A stretch of DNA of 51,366 nucleotides from Chytriomyces cf. hyalinus JEL632 (taxonomy: Eukaryota > Chytridiomycota > Chytridiomycetes > Chytridiales > Chytriomycetaceae): assembly GCA_025435555.1 (NCBI GenBank), contig JAIWWG010000154.1, forward strand, positions 1-51,366, given 5' to 3'. Below the pieces are notes generated by a model. It ran no database searches. It saw nothing but the letters and a program-made list of their open reading frames with translations, and was not told the origin of the DNA. Both the position numbers and the translations under genes were made by a program. This document shows positions 34,286-45,531 of the stretch, in pieces. Position 1 is the stretch's first letter, and each line of letters opens with the position of its first letter.

Positions 34286-35347
34286 GGCCTCGTTCGCCCA
34301 AGAAAGAGATTTTTTGACGATTTTTCAGATCGTAATATCGAGTCCATAAAATCGTGATCTGGAGATACTGGCACTTTGATATCTTGAAAAACCGTTTTGA
34401 GCAGTATTTGAAAAATCGGCGCGCAATTTGAAATCCAGATTGCGAGAAGAGCACTTTTATTGGTGAAGACAAACGGTGAACAATAAAGTTGAACAATAAA
34501 GTTGAACAGTAATCAATTTATTATGCGCCGCGAGCAAGATGCGCTTGATAGTCCACCCACATTGCGTCTGCAATACCATCCCGCCACGTCCGGGGCTCCA
34601 CCACTTCAACAACCTCTTCATCCTCCGAATCCGAATCCTCCTCCTCCTCCTCCTCCTCCTCCACCCCATCCACAAAAGAATCAGAACGAAAATTGATGCG
34701 AATAATATTAAAAAGAATAGGGAGAGCAATGGCAAGATCACGCTGAATTTCGAGGGAAAAGGGCCGCATTGCCTTCACGATGGGGAATCGCTTTGACAGG
34801 CATCTGAAGATCCGCTCAACGACATTTCGCAGCTGCGCGTGTCGAAGGTTGAAAAGCTCTTTCTTGTTGACAGGTCTGCAAGATGAAAGCATCAGCAGTT
34901 ACATAATACAAATTGAAATGAACCACTCACTGTGTGTCTGCTTGTCCCCATTCCTTTAGATGATAACGCGCACCTCGATACGGGACCAGGACCTTGTTAG
35001 TCATACAGTAGCCAGCATCTGCAAGGTAGTAGCAACCGTCAGGTACAGAGAAAGACCGTGTCGTCAGTGCATCATTGAGAACCCATCCGTCATGAGCGCT
35101 TCCCTCCCACCCGGCATGGATGTACTGGAACAGCATATTGAACCCGCAAACACCCAACACGTTCTGTGTCAAAGCTCCTCCTTTTTGGCACCGGTACGGA
35201 TCAGCTTCTGTTTCTGGGACAACAGCACTGATGTGAGTGCCATCTAACGCTCCAACACAACCTGTAAAAAATGAAAACTTAGCGTTGTCTGATATTTCAG
35301 GTGTGTAGAAATATAGGCGCTGGAACACGACTATATAGCGATCTTCG
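34286..35347 (-). mobile_element. PIF/Harbinger DNA transposon, 5'-truncated
   Basis: The 3' end carries a Harbinger-like terminus (GGCCTCGTTCGCCC, 34286 on) directly after TAA, consistent with the family's three-base TTA/TAA target. The transposase lies inside in minus orientation. The opposite terminus is missing because a copia LTR abuts at ~35348. The usual second (Myb-like) ORF is not present. Confidence 0.75.
34521..35340 (-). pseudogene. PIF/Harbinger transposase (DDE_Tnp_4 type), N-terminally truncated
   Basis: Two exons are visible: ~35340-34931 and 34875-34521, with a GT-AG intron (donor CA|GTGAGT, acceptor TTGCAG). Catalytic residues can be seen: Asp in VGALDGTHISA, Asp in YYLADAGY, Glu in LRNVVERIF. 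The block KELFNLRHAQLRNVVERIF across the splice is the family hallmark. The C-terminus has an acidic run (EEEEEEEDSDSEDEE) encoded by a (TCC)n tract at ~34636-34660, then a short tail ending at 34521. The N-terminal helix-turn-helix part is missing, so the protein would not be active. Confidence 0.88.
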
Positions 35348-35760
35348 TGAAGTTCTTAAAGCTTGTATCGATAGTTACTACTCTTTAATATATCAACTAA
35401 GGAATCATACAACTATTAGCGTAAGAAAGAAGAAGTATCATAACTGGCTAACCTAAGGATATACGCAGTCGATAAGAACAATACTGCAACAGAGAGCAAA
35501 TAGTAGAAGATAAAGATCTGTTCTCAAGGGAGAAGCAGATGTCAAATACGAAACACTAAGAACAATGGTCAAGTGACCCATTGTGTGAATCAAAAAAACA
35601 GAACAAAGAGGTAGCTTGTAAAACAACTATCGAATAAAATGATTGGATGAAAAGACAGAGACTGAAAAACATCCAGAAGAAAGATGAGTGATCGTAAAGA
35701 AATAATTAAGATTGGCAATGTGTAAATAAAGAATTACGCGTCCTACGACTGAATTCAACA
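35348..35760 (-). repeat. Probable 3' LTR of the minus-strand copia element
   Basis: A purine-rich tract (GTGTGGAGGAG on the minus strand) precedes TGTTGAATTC at 35760, the expected LTR start right after the pol stop. The region to ~35348 is non-coding and A/T-rich and ends ...AAGAACTTCA against Harbinger coding sequence. The left boundary is uncertain by tens of bases; no second LTR was found for comparison. Confidence 0.6.
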
Positions 35761-35779
35761 CTCCTCCACACATGTACAA

Positions 35780-38700
35780 TCATGTATGGCTTACCAAACC
35801 AATTCCATCCACTCCCTTCTTGAACAAAATCTTGCCAAGACTCTTTGTGAACATGTCAGCCTTCATTTCAGTAGTGCTGATGTGTTCCACGTTGAGCTCT
35901 TGCTTGTTGATGTACTCACGAATAAACTCAATTTTCACCGCCATGTGCTTAGTCCTGTCCAGCATCCTTTCGCTGTTCAGAATCTTGATCAAGGCCATAT
36001 TGTCATTGAAAATCTTCATCCTCTTGGTTACAATTCCCAGAGACTTGAGTAAATCAGCGTTCCCAGATCATATGAGTGAGGCACATATAGACGCTCTCCA
36101 ATTCGGCAGCTGTTGTTGAACCTACAACTCCTCCAGATCGTTTACTTTTCCAGTGCATAATGTTTGAGTCCAAGAACGTGATGTAGCCGTATGTGAAACG
36201 ACAGTCAATCGTGTCTGTTAACCATTCAGCATCTGCGTAGCCGACATGGTGGAACTCCTTGCACCGTGTGAACACTAGACAGAGGTCCAGTGACTTGTTT
36301 AACGTACCGTAAAACATCGGTAGCGTGCTTCCAGTGAACATCACTTGGCTTATTATTGAATCTACTAAGACTACCAACAGCAAAGGCTAGGTCTGGTCTT
36401 GTCCATTGAGTAGGGTACAAGAGACATCCAATGAGACTCCTGTAAGGTTGTGTTGTGGTGTCGTTGTCATCTGAAGGTGCTACTGGAGTGCCTACCATTG
36501 GCGTTTCCCTTGTAGTAGCTTCCGTCATACCAAAATGAGTTAGCATCTCACCCAGAGATGGCTTCTGTGATAGATAGATCCGAGACTCGTCCCTCATGAC
36601 TTGCATACCGACGAAACGTTCCACTACACCTAAATCCTTGATTTCAAACTTGGCAGATAACTCCTTAACGAACTTGGCCCAGAGAGACTTGTTGCTCCTG
36701 GCAATACCACACAGAAAATCGTCCACGATTAAGATTAACATGATGAAATCCTTGTCCGTGAGTTTCCCACGTGTGAAAATACATGGGTCGAAGACACTTG
36801 GCTTGAAACCGAGATCTTTCAATGAACTGCTAAACGTCTTGTTCCACGCTCTAGCAGCTTGCTTTGTACCGTACAATGCCCGTAGAAGCTTTAGAACGGT
36901 TGGTACACCTTTACCAAAAGGGTACTCTTCAAATCCAGGAGGTTGCCTCATGTACACTTCGTCATCCAGCTTGGCTTGAACGAAAGCATTACGTACGTCA
37001 GCTTGATACATCTCCAGATCGTGATCACAGCACATGATCATAAACATCCTGATTGAATACGGCCTGGCTACCGGTGCAAACGTGTCAAAGTACTCGACAC
37101 CCTCGATCATTGTAAAACCTTGAGCTACCAATCGAGACTTGAATTTACCAGGATTACCTTGAGAATCCTTTTTCTGTACATCAACAAACCTACACCCAAT
37201 GACGTGCATATCTTTAGATTTCGGTACATGTTCCCAAACTCCAAAATTCTTGAGTTGGTTAATTTCAACAGTACGAGCTTCCACAATGCGTGGATCCTTG
37301 TCATTGATACCGTTGGATAGAAAAGCATAATGAACTGAGTTTCTTGATGAAGCCCAAATTTGACGTGGTACAGGAATACGTGATGATCGACGAGGCGGTG
37401 CTACTTCCTCCAGTTCACTGAATTCAGATTCAACACTTTCGACATCATCCTGATCAACAACCTCCTCCTGATCATGAGAATCCTCAATATCGTCGTCATA
37501 AAATTCGACATTTTGAGGTGCGACCTGATCACTTATAGGATCAGTGATGTTGATTTCCACAAATTTGACGTTGGTTGTCGTAAAAATTTCAGACCAATTG
37601 GTGGCAACCACGTTATAGGTGTTGATGTGACTAGTGTAGCCCAAAAAATAGCAGGCAACAGTACGTACATCCAATTTGTTACGACCCTTAAGATGTTCAG
37701 CAGGTAGACGTGAAAAACCTTTTGAACCAAATACTACCAGATTACCGAGATTTGGCTTGATACCAGTAAACATCTCAATCGGAGTCATAGAATCATTATG
37801 GACGACAGGTGATCGATTAGATATGTACGTCGCATTTAGAATAGCATATGGCCAGAAATTTTTAGCCAATGGAGAGTCATTGAGAATAGTCCTGGCTCGA
37901 TCAAGAATAATCCGATTAGAGACCTCTGCCATCCCATTTTGCTCATGCTCATAGGGTACCGAGACTTGCTGCTCAATACCAAGTTCGACAATAAAGTTTT
38001 TGAACGTGCCGTGGATAAATTCCTTGGCATTGTCGGACCGAATAACTTTCAATTTTTTACCGGACATTCGTTCTGCCCAGGTGAAGCCATGGTTTAAAAT
38101 TTTCGACAATTTCGTCGCCAGAACGCCCTTTCATCGGAAACGTGAACCGACACAGTGTGGCATCGTCTGTTAAAACCAATATTACCGTTTCCCCATTTCG
38201 ACCGGGTGTGTTGATAATTGCAAAATCCATGTGAACCAACTCGAGTGGATATTTACACCGTGGATTTGAAGAACTCTTGAATGGGCGCCTCGTCATTTTG
38301 TTTTCGACACAGGCGTCACATTGAAAATTAGGTGGTAATGGTGGCACTTTAAAATCTTCGACCATCTTTGACAATTTGAGAATATTCGCGTGGCTGATGT
38401 GGCACATACGCCGATGTAAAATTTCATAGTCATTTTGAGTAGCCGAAAGAGCTGTACCATTGATTATGACCTTAAAATTCATAATCCACCGATTGTCAAC
38501 TTTGGTTGCAGTCATTACCTCCGTGGTATCCTTATAAAAAATGCTGGTCCCATTTTCTGTGACTTCCTTCAAACCATGTTTGTCCAACGAGATCGTAGAC
38601 AATAAATTGAATTTGAAGTTGGGTGCGTAGACTACATCATTAAATTCGATTCGGTGACTTGTACCGTTAGATAGAATAGCTTCGACTTCAATTGAACCAT

Positions 38701-39170
38701 AACCGAGTGTGGTGTCCAATTTTCCATTAGCAATTTCAACTTGTGATTGCTTTTCAACAAAGTTTTTGAAGGCATGACGATCATTACAATAAATGTCTGA
38801 TGCGCCACTGTCCTTAATCCAGTCTGACTTTTTGATCGTCTCTGAGGATTGATGTTGTTTCTTGCTGGCGGCACAGAAAGAGAACCTGACTTTGTCACCT
38901 TCCTGACTTTTACCAGACTTCTTGGATGCATTATTAGCATTACCAGTGGTACTTGAATTATTAGACGAGACCGACTTGTCAAAATTCTTGGGATTCACAT
39001 GACAGTCCTTCTGCATGTGACCATTTTTACCACAACGGTGGCATTTGATGACCGAACCGTTACCATTACCCGAATTAGTATTGGATTTGTTACTACCAGC
39101 ATTGAAAGCTGTAGAACTTTTCTGAGATTTTTCCCGCGGACCCATTCCTTGGGATTTCGAATCGATTTCC
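35780..39170 (-). pseudogene. Ty1/copia retrotransposon gag-pol polyprotein, decayed
   Basis: In order on the minus strand: gag zinc knuckle (CHRCGKNGHMQKDC, ~39040), protease DSGASDIYC (~38800), integrase HHCC (HRRMCHISH...CDACVENK) and DDE residues (VHMDF, RSDNAKEF, EHEQNGMAE), the copia GKG-type domain, reverse transcriptase (YQADVRNAFVQAKLD, LLRALYGTKQAARAWN, LILIVDDFL with the catalytic VDD) and RNase H (GYADAEW...HWKSKRSGGVVGSTTAAELE). Frameshifts near 38090, 36280 and 36050 split it into at least four frames. N-terminal gag is missing: at ~39170 the sequence fuses to part of a different copia element. PR-IN-RT-RH order identifies the superfamily with certainty. Confidence 0.95.
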
Positions 39171-39174
39171 GCTT

Positions 39175-39640
39175 GTGTCTTGATGACTGGTGAGTGTGTG
39201 TCACTGTAGTCAACACCTTCAACTTATAAGTGACTCATTACTACAAGCCATGCTTGTAGTAATGAGTCAAACTTGGCTACTGTTTTGGTATCCAAGTCGA
39301 CTTTGCACAAGTATATCTACGTTGGTCTCAGGAGCTTTCTTCCTTTGACATGTCTACCCTTTCTCCATACTTTCTTACGATTGATTGCGTTGAGCTCAAC
39401 TTTCTCAGTGGCAAGGAAGTATTCACTGTATGGGTGCAAGAGCATGGCTTTCCTGGACTTTGGTGGTTCAGGCAAGCCAGTGGTGGATATAGATCCCTGT
39501 GGCGGGATATCTTTTGGGTTTGGATACTTGTCAACAAGTTCCTCAATAGTACCTGTTGGTGTAGTATGAAACTGCTTCCTTGTTGGCTGCCTTTTGGCCA
39601 CCACTTTAGAAATGACAATGTTCTTGATTCCCCATTCATC
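39175..39640 (-). pseudogene. Fragment of a second copia element (IN-RT junction), minus strand
   Basis: Minus-strand text reads ...EYFLATEKVELNAINRKKVW...LLRP... then, after a palindrome, VEGVDYSDTHSPVIKT, the conserved start of a copia reverse transcriptase. It cannot belong to the element at 35780-39170, which has its own version (VEYFDTFAPVARP). Its right end meets a plus-strand copia fragment at ~39650. Confidence 0.75.
39231..39269. repeat. Perfect 39-bp palindrome in the copia fragment
   Basis: Arms TGACTCATTACTACAAGC and GCTTGTAGTAATGAGTCA (18 bp each) flank a 3-base centre (CAT). One arm fits the reverse-transcriptase coding sequence (K-F-x-S-x-L-x-A-W); the other looks like a templated inverted copy. 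Confidence 0.95.
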
Positions 39641-39651
39641 TAACTTCTCCT

Positions 39652-40391
39652 TTGTCTGTACTGATAAGTAAACTTAACAACACAAAAGGAAACTCTCAGC
39701 TCACTGGATATGCAGATGCAGCTTGTCATGTCTACATCGCAGACAGCAAATCCCAGCTCAGTTATTTGACCATGCTCGCAGACAGCGCTGTCAGCTGGAA
39801 ATCAACCAAGTCACCAACCATTGCCCTGTCATCCACTGAAGCTGAGTACATGGCCATCAGCAAACTTGGCAGAGAACTACTCACCCTTATCAACCTCCAC
39901 CGTGCAACCGAAAAATTTACCTTTTGTAAATTCTTCTCCCTCTTAGGACTAAAATCTCAATGCAACTTCCTGACCTTGCATACTGCAACCAAGCAATAAA
40001 TACCATCGCTGTCCTTACTTGGCTCCTCAAACGTCTTACGTCTACCTAATCGACCCTTTTTTCCTGTTATCTCAGGTTTTTGTCACCACCGTCCTTGCTT
40101 GTTTTTCTCCCGCTGGGTTTTTCTAGCGACCAACCGTGTGTTGCATCCACCATTTTTCCCTCTCGAGCGAGGTTTTCAAGGGAGCATACAAAGTCACGCA
40201 CTTTTTTCCCACTGGGTTTTTATGCGGACTCCATCAATTTTATTACTCCACAAAATCACCAACCGCTCCGCTCTGCCAATTCACTCAACCATATCGCTCA
40301 ACCCCTCACTGCACTTCAGGGGAAGCTTCTCCGAGAACAACATAAGTGCACGCTCAGCAGTCTCACTCACCGTGACCGACTCGATAGGAAG
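39652..40391 (+). pseudogene. 3' end of a plus-strand copia element (RNase H and 3' untranslated region)
   Basis: The frame at 39652-39999 has the copia RNase H core: LTGYADAA..., SAVSWKSTKSPTIALSSTEAEYMAIS. After the frame closes, ~390 bp of C/T-rich non-coding DNA contains two CCCxCTGGGTTTTT motifs, commonly seen in plant and fungal copia 3' regions, leading to an LTR at 40392. Upstream RT is missing. Confidence 0.85.
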
Positions 40392-40549
40392 TGTTGAGAG
40401 GCGATTCCAGCACGTGATCTCAACTGCAAGAAAGATCGGAGAATAAAGAAGAACTTTTTCATCTCAGAATCATTCTTGGTGCAATTCGCTGTTCCCAGCT
40501 CTAGCTTTCCTCCCGACTTCCCATTACTGCCCGAAGTCTCCTTCCAACA
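40392..40549 (+). repeat. Probable 3' LTR of the plus-strand copia fragment
   Basis: It starts TGTTGAGAGG after a short purine tract (AGGAAG) and ends ...CTTCCAACA, giving TGTTG/CAACA inverted ends. It contains GAATAAAG. The size (158 bp) and end are inferred from the terminal motif only. The U2 gene's 3' end lies ~40 bp further right. Confidence 0.5.
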
Positions 40550-40587
40550 GATAGAGGATATTTCATCATTTGTCATATAAGAGGGTT

Positions 40588-40769
40588 GCTCGGCGTCAGC
40601 TGGCGGCAGTGAAAGGCCAGCGACACCTGTTTCCGGGTCTGTGCAAGCACAGATGACCAGAACAGTTGCAAAAATAATTGTGATAATAGATACAATGTAC
40701 GCAGATTTAGTTATCACACTAAATAGAACAGATACTACACTTGATCTTAGCCAATAGGCTTGAGAGGAT
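40588..40769 (-). ncRNA. U2: U2 spliceosomal snRNA
   Basis: U2 pairs with the intron branch site during spliceosome assembly. The minus strand from 40769 begins AUCCUCUCAAGCCUAUUGGC. Stem I is AGCC-UAUU-GGCU; the near-invariant core UAAGAUCAAGUGUAGUAUCU follows, with the branch-site-pairing GUAGUA at 40738-40733; stem IIa is AUUUAGU/ACUAAAU; the Sm site AUUUUUG lies at 40675-40669. Stem III (CUGUGC/GCACAG) and stem IV (GGUGUCGCUGGC/GCCAGCUGACGCC) follow. The stem IV loop differs from the usual UUGCAGU type. The 3' end (~182 nt) is estimated. A protein frame spanning this locus is spurious. Confidence 0.94.
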
Positions 40770-40799
40770 TGTACCGTACAACAAAAGGGGGCTTCCCTG

Positions 40800-40807
40800 C
40801 TTATATA
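40800..40807 (-). promoter_or_regulatory. TATA box of the U2 snRNA gene
   Basis: TATATAAG on the minus strand, ~30-38 bp upstream of the U2 5' end, spacing normal for a Pol II TATA promoter. Confidence 0.7.
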
Positions 40808-41312
40808 CCCTTTTTTGGGTGGCTTGCGGTGGCGGAGCGCTGAATGCGCCAATCATATTCGTGCACAGTCGGCTGGGACCTTCTTCCTTCATTACTGCGA
40901 TAGCAAGCAGCGTGGCAATATTCGATACATTGCACTGATTGGCTACCAGAACATGTTTGTTAATTCTGGGCCTGTTTATACACTGGCTGAGCGGTCTCAT
41001 GCTTAACCCTCCCACCCCGATTCGCGCGAATTGATAGGCAGAGGAGCCGGGTGATGGTCAGTGCGCTGTTGGTCTTCCGTATCCCCTCCATCTCGGCGTT
41101 GTACTGCAGCAACCGATGCAGCACGCAACAAGCCACTCGTTATGATATCTCTCACTGCCTTCTCTCTTTTCTCACAGGTCTGTCTCGCGACTATGAATTG
41201 TTGTATCATCAAACATGGAACAAGCAGATTATGCAACACGAGTTTAATTCGCAACCAACTCCGATAATTAACTTGGACTGAATGAATTGAACTGTATGAA
41301 TATCGGATGTGT
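40808..41312. other. Intergenic region between U2 and AFG1, no gene seen
   Basis: Short frames on both strands match nothing. The U2 promoter lies at the left edge and the AFG1 3' end at the right. Confidence 0.6.
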
Positions 41313-42964
41313 CTATACTCGCGTGCCCCAGTTTGAACCTTGCATCTCTACCAATCGCGAAACAGCTCGCTGGAATGCAAATGCTTCTTCAGAACCCGTG
41401 AAAATGGAGCTTGTCAACTAATAAAAGATTGGTTACACATTGTGAGCACGTGAAATGCAGTTTTTAAATTTGACTTACATGGCTCAGCTCCAGCTTGAGA
41501 TCGTCCATCAACTGTCGGTCTGCAGCAGTAAGGTCCCGTTCCTTCTTCGCACCACTTGATGAGGTGGTATCATCCTGGTCTCCAACCAGCAATAAACTGG
41601 CCTCCGTTTCGCTTGACATGTACATTTTGGCCTTGTTCTCATACAGAGCGTCAATCAGGGTAATGAATCGACGAGCTTCGTTTCGTTGAGTCAGTGACAT
41701 TTTTGGTACGTCCGTGAGAATCAAAGTATCAAAGTGGCTGGCAAGTTCGAGAAAGTCGGCAGCAGAATGAGGACTGCCACAAAGAAGCTTAAATGAGGCC
41801 TTTGCATTTCGCTCGCAGGTTTCGGGAATCGTCAGTGTTCTTCCCAAGAATGTCATTGTTCTGGGTGATACTGTAATAGGAGTCCCAGCATTAGTTGTAG
41901 CTGACAGGCGAGTGGTTGATGACTTGCCTTCTTTTCCTTTGGTGATTGAAGCCCATATTGAGTCAATGGATGCTGACGTCTCTGCATTGAGCGGGTGAAA
42001 GAATACTTGCTCAGCTCTTGCTTGCTGACGGTAGTCGATTCCAGAGTCCAAAGGATGGACAATGTTCCGTGATTTGAGCAGTTCAATTGTTGGGAGGAAG
42101 CTTTTGCGTTGAAGTCCATTCTTGTACAGCTCTAATAAAAGACGCCGTGAGTTTAGATTCCCGCAAGTTTCTCAAAGTCACCTTCGGGAGGTCTGTTCGA
42201 TGTCACGACTGTCACCACGCCTCTGGCATATAGCTCCGAAAACAGGCGGCGAAGAAGCATAGCATCGGCGATATCCGTGACTTGAAGTTCGTCAAAGCAC
42301 AGCACCCATGCATTGTTGGCCAGCTCTTGCGCAATTGGTGGGATTGGGTCATAATTGACATGCCGTTCTTCCCTTAACTAGATAGCGAGGGGCAGTTGCA
42401 ACCTGAAACATTAGCCAAATCGAAGGCCACGAAATCTGAAACAAGGTCGAAACAAACCTGATGAACTCGTTTGTGAACATCAAGCATAAATGCATGGAAA
42501 TGCACCCGTCGCTTCCTCGGGATTCCCAGGGAATGATAGAAGAGGTCCATGGTCATGGTTTTACCAGTGCCTACATCACCATGCAGATAAAGCCCTTTTG
42601 GCCCATACTTTTCGGCAGGCACAATCTGCGATTCCTGCTGTCTTTTCGTTTGTTTCCGGGTATTCCCGGAGAGAAAGCCGTACAGAGTCTTAAAAACGTT
42701 TGCCTCGTCATCCATTTTCTCTAGTCCAACTCTATGAGGTCCCTTCGGATCAGAGTCTTCGTAGTCGACAGGCACAATTGCGGGCGGGGTGTGAACAACG
42801 AGGGTGTCGTGCAGTGACTGGAGCCGCTCAACGGTGGTCCATTGATGCTTGTCCTCCCTGAATGCGCCCTGCTGGACTTTTGCTGCGTAGACATGCAAGG
42901 GTCCTGTCTTCGCCGTCGTGAAGCAGCGTCGAGCAGTCGACACTGTCAAGAGCAATTTTTGCAT
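41313..42964 (-). CDS. AFG1: AFG1/LACE1-type mitochondrial AAA+ ATPase, four exons
   Basis: AFG1 is a mitochondrial inner-membrane-associated ATPase involved in turnover of respiratory-chain subunits. Exons (minus): 42964-42458, 42377-42182, 42131-41479, 41417-41313; phases agree and the product is 486 aa, the family's usual size. The start MQKLLLTVSTARRCFTT is basic, hydroxylated and amphipathic, as expected of a mitochondrial presequence. Motifs: Walker A GDVGTGKTMTMDLF, HFHAFMLDVHKRVHQ, DPIPPIAQEL, Walker B VLCFDELQVTDIADA, VVTVVTSNRPPEELYKNGLQR, and the C-terminal FTGSEEAFAFQRAVSRLVEMQ, found only by splicing past an apparent stop at the GTAAGT donor (41478). A 10-bp-rich T tract and the next gene's 3' end lie upstream. 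Confidence 0.96.
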
Positions 42965-43228
42965 TCTTTTCTTTTTTTTTTTTTTTTTTTCCGAAGACCA
43001 TGTGACAGGATTTACGTGTTATGGCGTTGATCCACCGCGATTTGGGATCTTGGTAAGCAGGTGAGTTGTGGTAAATGCTATGTATTTTGCGATAAAAGCA
43101 ACGCAGTTGTGTGGAAAAAGGCGCTGTATATTTGAGACCGAGACAACCGTTTCGCGTTGGCGGAGGGCGGCAGGAACGGGCAGAAAAGAATTGAAACCCC
43201 CCACCCCCCCCCTCCCCCCCCCGACTTT

Positions 43229-45378
43229 CTAGGCAAGAATGTTGCGCATCAGGTACTGAGAGTGGAGACGGAGGTGTCAATTCGTTAACCCCGAATGCTG
43301 TTGAAGTCTCAAGTAGAAACTCACATTCTGCAACCTCATGTTGGCAGTTTCCTTGATTCGCTGCGCAATGATTGGGTATCTTCTCATGGCTGACGTGACG
43401 TCTTCCTTCTTGAGTTCGTATGTCGAGCATGTCGTGGCACACTTCACTGACGCCGTTCGCGGCACTTGCTCGACGATGGCTACCTCTCCAAAATACGCGT
43501 CCGGTGCTTCAAAGATATCCACAACTTCTCCAAACTCAGTGATCACTTGTGCAGAACCAACTGTTAAAAAGAACATGCTGTCGCCTGACTGACCGCACGT
43601 GATAATCAATTGCGATGGCTCCCACGTATGTCGTATCATTAGAAGCGCCAGTTCGGACACGACATGAGATTCGACACCTTCGAAGAAACTCAACTGCGGT
43701 TTTTTTTTTCGCCGCGTTAGTAAAGCCGTGGTGACCCACACGACTAACCTTCGAAAGTGCTTGTTCTGATACTTCCACATCGAATTGATCCGGAACCGCC
43801 TCATTCGTGGCTGTGTGTGTCCTTTCCTCAAACAATAGAACCCGTTCTTGCGCCGCAATCGCAAGTTTTTCCTTCACTAGTGGATAATCTGTGACAACCA
43901 TATCCAGCGATGATTTCGCCAACTTGAACAAGTGACTTTCAGTCTTTGCTCTAATCGACGCGGTTCTCTTCATGTCCAGCAAAATCCCAACTTCCCCGAA
44001 AAATGAGCCCGCTCCGATTTCGGCGTGCACATCCCCAGAGCTTCCGACTACTTCCACAGTCCCGGACAAGACAAAATACATTTCATCGGCATCGGCGTTG
44101 AGCTCGATAATGTTTTCGTCTGCTTTGAATACGAGGCAGCTCATTGTCATGGCCAGCGTGTCTATGAATGAATCCGGGGTCCCCGAAAAGATTTCCAACT
44201 GAAAAGCGCGTAAAAAAAAGACCGCAATAGGAACGACATATGTATAAATATCTCAAAAAAGCGTAAAGGTTAAATTTTACCTCTCGAATGTCTTTTTTCG
44301 CTATGTCGTTGACAAACTCGGCGCCAAATTTTTCGAAAGCCGAAACAGACTGTTGTTTTTTCCACCAAGTTTCCTTGACGATGGAAAACTCTTGCATCGA
44401 CATTTGTACCGCCGGGTCTGCCGCTTCTATGATTTTGTCGAGCTTTTGCTTTGTCACAACGGCCAGCACGCAGTCGGTCTTGGCAATAATTGTCGCGGTA
44501 CGCTCAAATGGGAATACTAGTATCGAAAAGAATTTGGTCGCGTCACGAGATCTATAAAAAAAACACATGCACTTACAAACGGCCAGTTCGCCGAAAAAGG
44601 CTGGCGTTGTCAGCAGAGCGAGCTCCTTATCATCCACCACAACCGCCACAGTTCCAGAAACAATGAAAAACATTTCTGCACCCCCCTCCCCTTTCCTGAT
44701 GATGGCTTGTCCCTCCCTACGTCTTTGTTCATATGACGCCAGAGAAACCTGTTCGATCACATTTTGTGGAAAGCTGGAAAAGAGCGGAAATCTTTTGAGC
44801 AGGTCCAAGTTCGGATGCGCGTCAAACACGCGGGCGGAAGCTGCCGTCCCTGGAAGACCCGAAACCATTTTGATTGGATTGCGGAAAAAAGCGTCGGCTT
44901 TCGCGGACAAATTTAAAAGCGCGGCAAGAACGGCGTCGTTTTCGTCTTGGGAAAAGTTTGTGCTCCGCGTTGTTGTTTGAGCGTTTGTAGACCCTTGCTG
45001 TACGGGCGACGGGTGGTTCAAGTGCTCGAGAAAGCGGATCATTGCCTGCGAGCTTTGAAGAAGGAGGCTGTTGGCCTTGCTCAACGAACTCACGACGGCA
45101 TGCTGTGCATCCCGCTCGGCTTGTATGGCTTCAACACGCGCAGTGAGGGCAGCAATGGCTTCATCTTGTTCAGCCACTCTTGTTTGGAGAAGGGCAACGG
45201 CCATTGCGTCCACCTTGACCGAAACCTCCGACAGCGACACTGCAGCGTCTAGATACCCACTGCAGTTGATGGTCTCAGGACACTCGGTCTCAGGACACTC
45301 TGGGCTGATGATGGTCGCGTCTGGAATCTCTGTGCTGGCGCTGTGGCCCACCGAGTCTTGGTTGTCGCTCAAGTTCAT
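43229..45378 (-). CDS. Coiled-coil protein with three cyclic-nucleotide-binding domains, paralogue 1
   Basis: Exons (minus): 45378-44577, 44516-44281, 44198-43749, 43693-43325, 43255-43229; 627 aa. I chose the ATG at 45378 over an upstream GTG. Residues ~55-130 form heptads (LLQTRVAEQDEAIAALTARVEAI), then three CNBD folds, each with a phosphate-binding cassette keeping Glu and Arg: FGELAVLFPFERTAT, FGEVGILLDMKRTAS and FGEVAIVEQVPRTAS. Ala after RT favours cAMP over cGMP. No kinase, channel or exchange-factor domain follows, so it may be a cyclic-nucleotide sensor or scaffold. Intron 1 splits the first cassette. The last exon encodes only nine residues (YLMRNILA), conserved in the paralogue at 45532. 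Confidence 0.9.
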
Positions 45379-45531
45379 AAGCGTGTCTTTGAAAATCACG
45401 AAAGTTGGGGCCCTTTGTTCGCCGTCACCACAAGCAAGTTAAATAATCTTTGACAATTGAGGGAAAAAAAAATAGTTTTGAAAGGGGGTGTGTTTGTTGT
45501 TTTTGTCTATGCACCACAACATGAACGCGTT

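Noticed and set aside
34502-34696. Proline-rich plus-strand frame (PPPPPPPP)
   Set aside because: It is the reverse strand of the (TCC)n tract encoding the acidic tail of the Harbinger transposase.
40367-40852. 161-codon minus-strand frame rich in hydrophobic residues
   Set aside because: It overlaps the whole U2 snRNA gene and its TATA box; the frame is a by-product.
43000-43442. 204-codon minus-strand frame between AFG1 and the CNBD gene
   Set aside because: It runs through AFG1's start, poly-T and poly-C tracts and the last CNBD intron; composition is that of noncoding DNA.
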